Assembly (NCBI RefSeq): GCF_010367455.1
Contig: NZ_WRPR01000045.1
Span: 1-52,918 of the forward strand
Length of the DNA stretch: 52,918 bases
Source of the DNA: Candidatus Laterigemmans baculatus
GTDB taxonomy: Bacteria; Planctomycetota; Planctomycetia; Pirellulales; Pirellulaceae
Direction: 5' to 3'
The notes under the pieces were generated by a model that had not been told where the DNA came from, did not search any database, and saw only the letters and a program-made list of their open reading frames with translations. The position numbers were made by a program, and so were the translations under genes. This document shows, one piece after another, positions 39,911-46,943 of the stretch (the stretch's first letter is position 1; every line of letters begins with the position of its first letter).

Positions 39911-39981
39911 AGCGGGTGAAGGGAATCGAACCCTCGTCTCGGGCTTGGGAAGCCAGCGTTCTACCATTGAACCACACCCGC
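39911..39981 (-). tRNA. tRNA-Gly (anticodon CCC)
   Basis: The 71-base cloverleaf has acceptor GCGGGTG paired perfectly with CACCCGC and discriminator U. The D-arm is GTTC/GAAC and the T-arm is GAGGG/CCCTT-like with TTCGATT. The anticodon loop is TTCCCAA (anticodon CCC, reads GGG). The anticodon stem CTGGC/GCCCG has a U-C mismatch at its second pair (28-42). CCA is not encoded. Confidence 0.93.
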
Positions 39982-40089
39982 AGCGGTGTTTGCGGAGGGC
40001 TAGTTTAGCGTTTCCGGGGCTGGCCCGAAAAGCCCGCATGGGAGGAGATTTCGGCTGCGACAGGATCCGCAGGACTCTCGACAAAAATT

Positions 40090-40127
40090 TCGTTTAACGG
40101 CAAGCCGCAGGCGACTGTGTTTTGCTA
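40090..40127. repeat. Palindromic element, family 1, fragment
   Basis: The left inner arm (TCGTTTAACGGCAAGCCG, then CAGGCGACTGTGTTTT) ends in GCTAGC. The right half is missing. It lies between tRNA-Gly and pdxA. Confidence 0.7.
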
Positions 40128-40250
40128 GCCATGGGCTGATGAAAAGGTCCGACCACGGGTTAAATGGTGTAGAGCCGAAGTTCCCTCAATCGCCTGCCGC
40201 GGGGCGACGGATCTCGTGTGCGAGCCAAAAACCTTTTCCAGGAGACCCCA

Positions 40251-41228
40251 GTGAGTTCCGACAAACCGCTTGCGATCACTTGCGGTGATCCCGCTGGGGT
40301 GGGGCCTGAATTGGCGCTTCGCGGGGCGGCTTGGGCCGCTCGGGAAGGAATCCCTACGGTGATCGTCGGATCCGCCGCGCTGCTCGCTCGAGTCGCTCGT
40401 CAGCTCGACCTTCCGCTGCCCGCGGTCGTCCCCGCCGACGACCTCTCGCGTTGCAACGGCGCTGCGATCGTCGACCTTCCGGGGCTCAAGGCGGAGACGG
40501 TGCGACCGGGACACGTCAACGCGGCGACCGGCCGAGCGTCGCTCGCGTACGTGAATTGGGCGATCGATGCGGCGCTCGACGAGCGAGCGGCGGGGATCGT
40601 GACCGGGCCGATTCACAAAGAAGCTTGGCACGCCGCGGGCTCGCAGCACCCGGGACATACCGAGCTGTTGGCCGAGCGGACCGGGGCCGAGCGGCACTGT
40701 ATGATGTTGGCCGCGCCGTCGATTCGCTGCGCTCTGGTCACCGTGCATATTGGGCTGGCCGACGTTCCCTCGCAAATCACCACGGCCAACGTGCTGGAAA
40801 CGATCGAGATCGCGGCCGAAGCGGTCGGGCGCATGATCGATCGGCCGCCGCGGGTCAGCGTTTGTGGGCTGAATCCCCATGCCGGCGAGGGAGGTTTGTT
40901 TGGTCGCGGCGAAGAGGAAGCCGCCATCATTCCCGCCATCGAGGCAGCCGTCGTGCAAGGAATCCACGCGCTCGGGCCGCTGCCACCCGACACGGCGTTC
41001 CTCTCCGCCCGGCGAGCGGAGACCGACGTCTACGTCTGCATGTACCACGACCAGGGATTGATTCCGCTCAAAGCGATCGCGTTCGACGAAGCGGTCAACG
41101 TCACGCTGGGATTGCCGATCGTCCGGACCAGCGTCGATCACGGGACTGCCCTGGACCTCGCCTGGCAGGGCAAGGCGAGCGATGCGAGCATGCTCGCGGC
41201 GATCCGAATGGCGGCACAACTCGCTTAA
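40251..41228 (+). CDS. pdxA: 4-hydroxythreonine-4-phosphate dehydrogenase
   Basis: The 325-residue product oxidises 4-phosphohydroxy-L-threonine in the DXP-dependent route to pyridoxal phosphate. ITCGDPAGVGPEL is the N-terminal motif. The three metal-binding histidines are in HPGHTELLAER, VHIGLADVP and MYHDQGLIPLK. TSVDHGTALDLAWQGKA is the C-terminal family block. Start: GTG at 40251 with AGGAG nine bases before; an upstream GTG at 40218 lacks a matching site. The length is close to that of E. coli PdxA (329). The LapA-like gene follows 33 bases later and may be co-transcribed. A 13-base direct repeat (GCTTAAAACGCAA at 41223 and 41239) spans the stop. Confidence 0.95.
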   Translation: MSSDKPLAITCGDPAGVGPELALRGAAWAAREGIPTVIVGSAALLARVARQLDLPLPAVVPADDLSRCNGAAIVDLPGLKAETVRPGHVNAATGRASLAYVNWAIDAALDERAAGIVTGPIHKEAWHAAGSQHPGHTELLAERTGAERHCMMLAAPSIRCALVTVHIGLADVPSQITTANVLETIEIAAEAVGRMIDRPPRVSVCGLNPHAGEGGLFGRGEEEAAIIPAIEAAVVQGIHALGPLPPDTAFLSARRAETDVYVCMYHDQGLIPLKAIAFDEAVNVTLGLPIVRTSVDHGTALDLAWQGKASDASMLAAIRMAAQLA

Positions 41229-41261
41229 AACGCAACGAGCTTAAAACGCAAAGGGCGAACA

Positions 41262-41480
41262 ATGTGGCAAAAGACAAAACTGGTGCTGGTGGTGATCGCC
41301 CTGATGATCTTGTTGATCGCCGTCTTTCAGAACACCGCGGCCACCAAGACCGCGTTCCTGTTCTACGAATTCACCCTCCCACAAGCCGCTCTGATCTTCC
41401 TTGCGGCCGGCGTCGGTTTCGTGCTCGGAGTGATCACGACCAGCCGAATCCTCCGCCGCAAAAAACCGCGAACCGGATAG
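41262..41480 (+). CDS. LapA-domain (DUF1049) small membrane protein
   Basis: The 72-residue product has two transmembrane helices (about 5-22 and 38-60) joined by FQNTAATKTAFLFYEFTLPQA, and a basic tail RILRRKKPRTG. This is the LapA/YciS layout. In proteobacteria such proteins take part in lipopolysaccharide assembly; the role in planctomycetes is not known. It follows pdxA in the same direction. Confidence 0.8.
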   Translation: MWQKTKLVLVVIALMILLIAVFQNTAATKTAFLFYEFTLPQAALIFLAAGVGFVLGVITTSRILRRKKPRTG

Positions 41481-41538
41481 TCGCCTTTCGCTCCGCGAAA
41501 GTAGCGTGGGTAGCGTTCTGCATAGTCGCCAACACCCA

Positions 41539-41839
41539 ATGCCGTTCATTATTTGGGTTGTCGCAGTATCAGCCGCAACGCGCTAGCGTCCGGTTTTTGA
41601 TGAGGGTCGAAGGAACCGGGGGCTAGCCCGGATTATTCATCAGCCGCCGGGCGCTAGCCCCCGGTTCTCGAAAACTCCGCAAGAACCGGACGCTAGCGCG
41701 TGGCGGCTGATTTAACACACTGTTCTGTCATGGTCTGTCGCAACTTCTAGCACCACAAGAACTTGCGACACATCTGCCCAAACGCACGAATAATCCGGGC
41801 TAGCGCCCTGCGGCTGATGAGATGAAAAATGAACGGTAT
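41539..41839. repeat. Composite nested palindromic element
   Basis: Imperfect outer arms 41539-41587 and 41801-41839 (including ATGCCGTTCATT / AATGAACGGTAT and ATCAGCCGCAACGCGCTAGC / GCTAGCGCCCTGCGGCTGAT). A perfect 13-bp pair lies at 41626-41638 and 41788-41800 (GCCCGGATTATTC). A family 2 copy is at 41653-41713. A 13-bp hairpin with one mismatch lies at 41736-41748 / 41758-41770 (TGTCGCAACTTCT). No gene is seen from 41481 to 41844. A family 4 fragment (TCGCCTTTCGCTCCGCGAAA) precedes it at 41482. Confidence 0.75.
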
Positions 41840-41844
41840 TGCGC

Positions 41845-42213
41845 CTACACCCGGCTCTGCGAGGCGATGCCCGGGGCGGAGCGAGCGCGGCGAAGGCGTG
41901 CGGCGCGGCGGCGGTGGACGATCTCATAGCGGGCCAGCACCACTTGGGCCAAGTCGCCGATCCGATGCAGTTCCCCTTGGGCCGGTTCGTACAGCGGCAG
42001 CGAGCCCCCGAGAGACTGAGTCGTGTGCGAAGCGGTCGCGGGTGACTGAGTCGCGGGCGAGGCTTTCGCGGCCGCTTCCCGCCGCGGCGACGCGGAAGTG
42101 CGGAACCGCCGGCCGGAGGGGCAGGTGACCGGAACGGGGCTGGCGGCCGGGAGAGGGCTGGCGACGGAAGCGGTGGCGTTGGTCGGATAGTCGAACAGCA
42201 GCAATTGAGTCAT
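41845..42213 (-). CDS. Small hypothetical protein
   Basis: The 122-residue product starts at the ATG at 42213 (MTQLLLFDYP), with GAGGG about 10 bases upstream; a longer frame begins 7 codons earlier. The middle is Ala/Ser/Thr/Pro-rich and probably disordered. The C-terminal 40 residues look structured: an amphipathic helix in IGDLAQVVLARYEIVHRRRAARLRRA. No signal peptide or helix in the membrane. I cannot name the family with certainty. A structured leader lies immediately upstream (42221-42318), which argues that this is a real, regulated gene. Confidence 0.6.
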   Translation of the reverse strand: MTQLLLFDYPTNATASVASPLPAASPVPVTCPSGRRFRTSASPRREAAAKASPATQSPATASHTTQSLGGSLPLYEPAQGELHRIGDLAQVVLARYEIVHRRRAARLRRARSAPGIASQSRV

Positions 42214-42220
42214 CGCAATC

Positions 42221-42318
42221 AGCCCTCGCGGCAAAGTTCTCAGGAATCGCCGGGAATTGCCTTGCCTTCCCGACCACGCCTCTGATTCTTCGCGAGGGCT
42301 GTGACACGTTCGGTCACA
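42221..42318 (-). promoter_or_regulatory. Structured leader that can mask a ribosome binding site
   Basis: Read on the minus strand, four paired segments lie in order: TGTGAC/GTCACA (42318-42300), AGCCCTCGCG/CGCGAGGGCT (42300-42291 with 42230-42221, perfect 10 bp), GAATC/GATTC (42288-42284 with 42248-42244) and CGGGAA/TTCCCG (42272-42267 with 42256-42251). The GAGGG that probably serves as ribosome binding site for the gene starting at 42213 is inside the 3' arm of the 10-bp stem. A cis-acting RNA switch is one explanation; a repeat remnant is another. Confidence 0.45.
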
Positions 42319-42347
42319 CCCGAAAAAGATTTTTCAAAAAATTTCAG

Positions 42348-42430
42348 TACGTCAGGCTTTCCAGCCTGACCGGCTGCGGACGGATTGTCAGCCTGGAAAG
42401 CCTAACGTACGTCAGGCTTTCCAGCCTGAC
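42348..42430. repeat. Three copies of a 23-bp palindrome, family 5
   Basis: TACGTCAGGCTTTCCAGCCTG occurs at 42348-42370 and 42408-42430 in direct order, and in inverted order at 42387-42409 (with one base less conserved). Each unit is itself a hairpin (CAGGCT/AGCCTG). The third copy overlaps the end of the gene at 42402 and encodes its last residues. Confidence 0.85.
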
Positions 42431-42884
42431 CCGCTGGCGAACCGTGAGGCTGTTCTGTTTCCGCCCGCTGGGCTGAGGCCTGGAGCCTCTCGAGCGTTGC
42501 GATTCGCTGGTCGGCCAGCTGCACCATCGCTTGGAGCACCGAGATCTTCGTCTCGAGCTCCGCTTTTAGCTCGCGTTGCAGATCGAACATCGCTCCCTGC
42601 CAGCGAAGTACCTCGACCGGAGCGTTGGCTAAGGGAAGCTGCGAATCGGTGGCCGCCGCGGTCTGCTGCTGGTGTCGCTGCCACTCCGCCGCCGCCGCTC
42701 GCTCCCGCTTCTTGGCCCGGATCGAGCGACGGATCAGGACCCAAGCGAGCAGCACGAAACCGCCGAGCAACATCATCTGCGAGCGGAACGAATTCGGCTC
42801 CAGAGCCGCTGCCGGCACGAACTCCATCGCGCGGTCGAACGCGATCGCGAGCGTCGGTCCGAGCGTGGGGGAGGCAGCAGGCAT
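42402..42884 (-). CDS. Small membrane protein with coiled coil, unknown function
   Basis: The 160-residue product starts at the ATG at 42884 (MPAASPTLGP). One transmembrane helix lies at about 36-54 (MMLLGGFVLLAWVLIRRS), followed by a basic stretch KKRERAAAA. A coiled coil covers about 100-140 (FDLQRELKAELETKISVLQAM). The last residues, GQAGKPDVR, and part of the stop are encoded by the family 5 repeat, which shows the CDS end was changed by repeat insertion or has been tolerated. No clear ribosome binding site is seen. It is 104 bases downstream of larC and in the same direction. Confidence 0.6.
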   Translation of the reverse strand: MPAASPTLGPTLAIAFDRAMEFVPAAALEPNSFRSQMMLLGGFVLLAWVLIRRSIRAKKRERAAAAEWQRHQQQTAAATDSQLPLANAPVEVLRWQGAMFDLQRELKAELETKISVLQAMVQLADQRIATLERLQASAQRAETEQPHGSPAGQAGKPDVR

Positions 42885-42987
42885 GTGTATCAGCCGGGTC
42901 GGAGGAAGCGGCGGCGCGGGCCCGGCCACCGATTGCCGAATCGACCATCGCCAGCCGCCGACATCAGCCGACGAGCGCGGCTGGCGG

Positions 42988-44208
42988 TTAGGGCGAAGTT
43001 TCCGGATGCAGCGGTTCGGGGCGTTGGCCGGCTTGGAACGCTTCGGCCGCCAATCGCCGGACTTCGCTGAGCGGAATTCCGCGGTCGGCTGCAATCGCGT
43101 CGGCGTCGTCGAACTCGACGCTGAACCGCCAGCGGCCCGCAGGCAGCCAGACGCACTTGCCGCGGACCGGCCCGACCTCGGTCTCCACGGTGTGCTCGCG
43201 GCGGACCAGCTTGTGGCGGTCGGCTCGGTAGCGGCGGACGCCGATCGTGCCGGCGTGGGTAAACAGAAGCGATTCGAGCGCCGCGACGCGGGAGGTAGGT
43301 GCGAGCACCGTCACCGCCACGCCGCTGCGACCTTTCTTCATCAGGCACGGAGTCTGGTAGACGTCGATCGCTCCGCCCGCGTGCAGCCGCGCGACGCAGG
43401 CGGCGAGATCCTCCGGAGTGGTGTCATCGATATTCGTCTCAAGCACCATGACTTGATCGCTCTCGATCGTGCTTCCGGCGGCCGCCTCTTCGCTCTCGCC
43501 GATCAGCAGCCGCAGCACGTTCGCCTGCCCCTCGAGATCCCGCGTTCCCGCCCCGTAGCCAATCCGCTGGACGCGGAACGCCGGAAGCGGCCCAAATCGC
43601 CGAGCGGTCGCCTTGAGGATCGCCGCTCCGGTGGGGGTTGTCAGTTCGAAAGAGACCTCGCTCGGCGCGATCGGCACGTCGGTCAGCAGCTCCGCGGTGG
43701 CCGGAGCGGGAACCGAGACGCGGCCATGAGCGATCTCGATGAACCCCGTACCCGTCGGGACCGGCGACGCTTCGACCGCATCGATCTCGAGCAGCCGCAG
43801 ACCGATCGCCGTCCCCACGATGTCGGCGATCGAGTCGACCGCACCGACTTCGTGAAAGTGGACTTTTTGGATCGTCGTCCCATGGACTTTGGCTTCCGCT
43901 TCCCCGAGCCGCAGGAAAATTCGCTTCGCTAGAGCTTTGGCGTCGTCGGAAATCACCTCCGAACCATCGATCATCGCGTCGATATGGTGCAGATGGCGGT
44001 GGGCGTGCTCCGGCGGATGCTCGACCCGCACGTGGGTCGCGCGGAAACCGCACTTTTTGACTTCGCTCACCACCAAATCGAGCTGCCCGAGCCCGAGCGA
44101 CTGGACGCCTCGCAGGATGGCGTCGCGCGATGCCCCGGCATCGATCAACGCGCCGAGCGTCATGTCACCGCTAATTCCGCTCAGACAGTCAAAGTAGGCG
44201 ATTCGCAC
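42988..44208 (-). CDS. larC: Nickel pincer cofactor biosynthesis protein LarC
   Basis: The 406-residue product belongs to the LarC/DUF111 family, which inserts nickel into the pyridinium pincer cofactor of lactate racemase and related enzymes. IAYFDCLSGISGDMTLGAL is the N-terminal motif. A His-rich run (PPEHAHRHLHHID) near residue 80 is a good candidate for nickel binding, and HFHEVGAVDSIADIVG near residue 115 is typical. The start is a GTG at 44208 with GGAG four bases before it. larB and larE are not in the window. In Lactobacillus LarC is made by a programmed frameshift; here one continuous frame is seen. Confidence 0.92.
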   Translation of the reverse strand: MRIAYFDCLSGISGDMTLGALIDAGASRDAILRGVQSLGLGQLDLVVSEVKKCGFRATHVRVEHPPEHAHRHLHHIDAMIDGSEVISDDAKALAKRIFLRLGEAEAKVHGTTIQKVHFHEVGAVDSIADIVGTAIGLRLLEIDAVEASPVPTGTGFIEIAHGRVSVPAPATAELLTDVPIAPSEVSFELTTPTGAAILKATARRFGPLPAFRVQRIGYGAGTRDLEGQANVLRLLIGESEEAAAGSTIESDQVMVLETNIDDTTPEDLAACVARLHAGGAIDVYQTPCLMKKGRSGVAVTVLAPTSRVAALESLLFTHAGTIGVRRYRADRHKLVRREHTVETEVGPVRGKCVWLPAGRWRFSVEFDDADAIAADRGIPLSEVRRLAAEAFQAGQRPEPLHPETSP

Positions 44209-44266
44209 GGGAGCTCCAAAAAACGAGAGGGATCGAGGGGGCAAACGGCCGAAGGGGGAAGTGATA

Positions 44267-44294
44267 TTGCGAGCAAGCCGCAGCCGCGTAGAAT
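44267..44294 (+). promoter_or_regulatory. Possible promoter for rpmJ
   Basis: TTGCGA (44267-44272) and TAGAAT (44289-44294) are separated by 16 bases, in the gap between larC and rpmJ. They are upstream of rpmJ by about 145 bases. By eye only. Confidence 0.35.
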
Positions 44295-44437
44295 ACGCGA
44301 TTCAACCGGTGAAATAACCCCGCCCCGCCGAGCCTTCAGCCCGCGGCTGCCCTTAGCCCGCGGCTGATGGTGGACCGCTCGGTCCGGCGTGCGGCGTGAC
44401 CAGCCACAGCAAACGAAACGTTTCGGGAATTGGTTCG

Positions 44438-44590
44438 ATGAAAGTTGTCAGCTCGATCGGAGCCCTCAAGTACCGCCACGCGGATTGCCAAGTTGTCCGT
44501 CGCCGCGGCCGGATCTACGTGATCTGCAAGAGCAACCCCAAGTTCAAAGTCCGCCAAGGCGGAGCCAAAACCAAGAAAGCCCGTCGGTAA
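44438..44590 (+). CDS. rpmJ: 50S ribosomal protein L36, zinc ligand-deficient form
   Basis: The 50-residue product begins [20 protein letters not shown] at the ATG at 44438; an upstream ATG/TTG would add 14 unmatched residues. [21 protein letters not shown] matches L36. In the zinc-binding form, four ligands Cys-x2-Cys and Cys-x4-His occur; here only two cysteines remain (in ADCQ and VICK), and the other two positions hold Tyr/Arg-region residues and Phe. The tail (GAKTKKARR) is basic and a little longer than usual. It belongs to the alternative L36 (YkgO-like) type. Monocistronic, followed by a family 3 repeat. Confidence 0.9.
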   Translation: MKVVSSIGALKYRHADCQVVRRRGRIYVICKSNPKFKVRQGGAKTKKARR

Positions 44591-44607
44591 GACGAGTCTA
44601 ATCATCA

Positions 44608-44732
44608 CCCTCCCCCCGGGAGGGTCGGGCTCTCGGGCCCGGGGAGGGAGAGCTGCATCCGTTCGCGGTCGGCCCTTTACGTCGCGCATTACCCTCCCCG
44701 CTCGTCCCTCGCGACCCTCCCAGGGGGAGGGT
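44608..44732. repeat. Palindromic repeat, family 3, copy 2
   Basis: This copy opens with ACCCTCCCCCCGGGAGGGT and closes with ACCCTCCCAGGGGGAGGGT then GTCGTTT. It is in the same orientation as 49320-49443 and opposite to 18167-18293. It lies downstream of rpmJ and between two convergent genes, where a terminator would be expected. Confidence 0.75.
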
Positions 44733-44801
44733 GTCGTTTGGGCTTTCTGACGGATTGTGCGCGTGGCGGCAGGTTGAGGACGCTGGAAGGAACGCCTCCT
44801 C

Positions 44802-46943
44802 TCACCCCATTCGGCGATTGAAGACCAGCCATTCGACTGCCAGCATCCCGAGGGCGGCCATCAGCAGCCACCTCCACAGCTCGCTGCGGCCTCGAATTTG
44901 CGCGTCGCTCTGGACGATCTCTCGCTCGCCGACACGTATCGATGCGGCCGGCCGCAGATCGCTCTCTCGCGGGTCGAAGAGATTGATCGTGAACAGGCTC
45001 AGCGGCTGCGCTCCTTCGGCGGCCAGTACGCGATAGACGCCCAGCCGTTCGGTTTCGGGAAACAGCAGCGGGCCGCCAGCGTCTCGGCTGACGCTCCGCG
45101 TGAGCGGGCCCGCTGGGCCTGTCGCGTTGGTCCCCCCAGCATCGAGCGACGCAGGGACTCGCACCCGGACTTCGCGGATCTGATTGTCGATTCGCAGCGG
45201 GGCGACCGTGCCGGGCTGATAACTCGGGGCGCTGGTCGCGTCGACCGCTCCACCGAGGTGCCGCAGCAGGTTGTAGACGAATACCGGCCAGCTGCGTTGG
45301 ACGGGCCAGTCGGTATTGAAAGCGGCTCCCTCCTCGGTCTCGCTGATGATTTCAAAACCCATTACGAGATCCTGGTAACCCGCGCCCTCGCTCCCAACGC
45401 GGGGGGCGATCGCCAGCACCTCTCCTGCGGTCGTCGTGAGCAACGCGAGCGATCGAGGTGGGGCTTGGAGCGGGCGGCCTTCGACGATCTTCAACGAGAA
45501 CAAGTCGAGGAACCGCATGATCGGGTGCGTGCGGTCGATGTCGATCGGCAGCAGCGGGCCGCTCATCTCGCCCGCGTCCCAATGCTCCGGTGGCAAGGAA
45601 CCGATGAAAAACGTGTTCGCCGCGGGCATCACGGCCGGCGCGCAGCGATCGTAAATGATCAGATCCTCGCGACCGGTCGCCGCACGGCTGCGGTACTCGT
45701 CGCTCTCCAGATAGCTTGGCGGTTTAGTTTCGATCCGTCCGAGCTCGGCCGCCTGGTCGGTCTCGAGGGCGATCTGCAGCGCTCGGTTGCCGGGCGTGAT
45801 CAGCAGTACTGAAATGTCGCGGAGCGGCGCAAGGGCTGTGTAGGCCGTGTTGTCGGCGCTCAGATCGTCCTCGATGTCCAACGTGAGTTGGAGTTCGGCG
45901 TTCTCGAGCGACTCCAGGTCGAACGACAAGCCGGTCTCGCCGCCGGCTTCCACGTCGACCGCGGCCGCATCGATCAGCTCGTCACCAATCGTTAGGCTGG
46001 CCGTCCCTTGGATCGGCTGATTACCGAAATTGACGATTCGGGCAAACGCCTCGACTTGCTCGGGCCGTTCCACGTTCCGCTCGGCGCTGAAGGCGACGAT
46101 TCCCAAGTTGCTCGCCGACTGCGTGCCGATCGGAACATAGTGGGTGGGCAGCTTGCCGAAACTGGCCTCCTCGAGCGGGCCAAATCCACCGTCGGAGTAA
46201 ATCCAAAGCTCCGCCGTGGCCACTTCCGGCTCGGCCGTCTCGCCGGTTGCCCCCGCATCCGCGGCTCCGGTGCTCGCTGGCAACTGCGATGCGTCGCCTG
46301 CCCCCTCCGTCCCTCCGCCTCCGCTGCTTTCGCCACCCACGCCGTCGCCGGGGGCGAGACCTCCGACGGTGCCTGCCGGGAGCACGCCCGCCAAGCCCGC
46401 AGCGCCGCGAATCGCTTCCCGCAGATCGGTGGTCCGGTGGGTCACGCGGGCGCGGTCCAGTGCGTCTCGGAGGCGGCGGTGGTCGGCGGTGAACTCCTGC
46501 AAAATCTCGGGGCGATCGCTGAAGGTGATCAGCGTCGCGACGTCGTTGCCCCGCATCGCGTCGATCTGATCATGGATCCGCTGCTTGGCGAGCTCAAACC
46601 GCGTCGCCGCGCCGGCGACGTCGGTCGCCGCCATGCTGGCCGATGCATCGAGCATCAAGATCAGCCGCCGTCCGCCGCCGCTCTCGCCTTGCCACCCGGG
46701 TCGCAGTAGGGCGAGCATCGCCAGAGCTAGGAAGAGCAGCTGGAGGAACAGCATCAGGTTTCGCCGCAGTCGCTGCAGCAAACTGTTGACGCGGCTGTCT
46801 TCGATCGCCCGATGCCACAGGAACGTGCTCGGGACGCGGAGCGGCTGGCGGCGAAGCTTGAGAAAGTACAGCAGGACGACGCCGACGGGGACCGCCGCGA
46901 GCAACGCCCATTGCCAAGCCGACAGCACCGGCAAAAAACTCAT
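44802..46943 (-). CDS. BatA-type VWA membrane protein, second copy
   Basis: The 713-residue product has the BatA double-helix N-terminus (about 10-29 and 62-80; LKLRRQPLRVPSTFLWHRAIED between them) and a VWA domain with DASAS at 99-103. A Gly/Ala/Ser-rich insert lies at about 205-245. Ig-like segments follow, then a Rossmann-like part, and a final transmembrane helix (WRWLLMAALGMLAVEWLVF). The ATG at 46943 overlaps the DUF58 stop in ATGA. This protein is a paralog in layout of the one at 25832 but not close in sequence. Confidence 0.88.
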   Translation of the reverse strand: MSFLPVLSAWQWALLAAVPVGVVLLYFLKLRRQPLRVPSTFLWHRAIEDSRVNSLLQRLRRNLMLFLQLLFLALAMLALLRPGWQGESGGGRRLILMLDASASMAATDVAGAATRFELAKQRIHDQIDAMRGNDVATLITFSDRPEILQEFTADHRRLRDALDRARVTHRTTDLREAIRGAAGLAGVLPAGTVGGLAPGDGVGGESSGGGGTEGAGDASQLPASTGAADAGATGETAEPEVATAELWIYSDGGFGPLEEASFGKLPTHYVPIGTQSASNLGIVAFSAERNVERPEQVEAFARIVNFGNQPIQGTASLTIGDELIDAAAVDVEAGGETGLSFDLESLENAELQLTLDIEDDLSADNTAYTALAPLRDISVLLITPGNRALQIALETDQAAELGRIETKPPSYLESDEYRSRAATGREDLIIYDRCAPAVMPAANTFFIGSLPPEHWDAGEMSGPLLPIDIDRTHPIMRFLDLFSLKIVEGRPLQAPPRSLALLTTTAGEVLAIAPRVGSEGAGYQDLVMGFEIISETEEGAAFNTDWPVQRSWPVFVYNLLRHLGGAVDATSAPSYQPGTVAPLRIDNQIREVRVRVPASLDAGGTNATGPAGPLTRSVSRDAGGPLLFPETERLGVYRVLAAEGAQPLSLFTINLFDPRESDLRPAASIRVGEREIVQSDAQIRGRSELWRWLLMAALGMLAVEWLVFNRRMG

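Noticed and set aside
42300-42318. TGTGAC-N7-GTCACA as a CRP-type operator
   Set aside because: The spacing does not fit the CRP consensus (TGTGA-N6-TCACA), and the palindrome abuts the leader helices. It is reported as part of the RNA structure instead.
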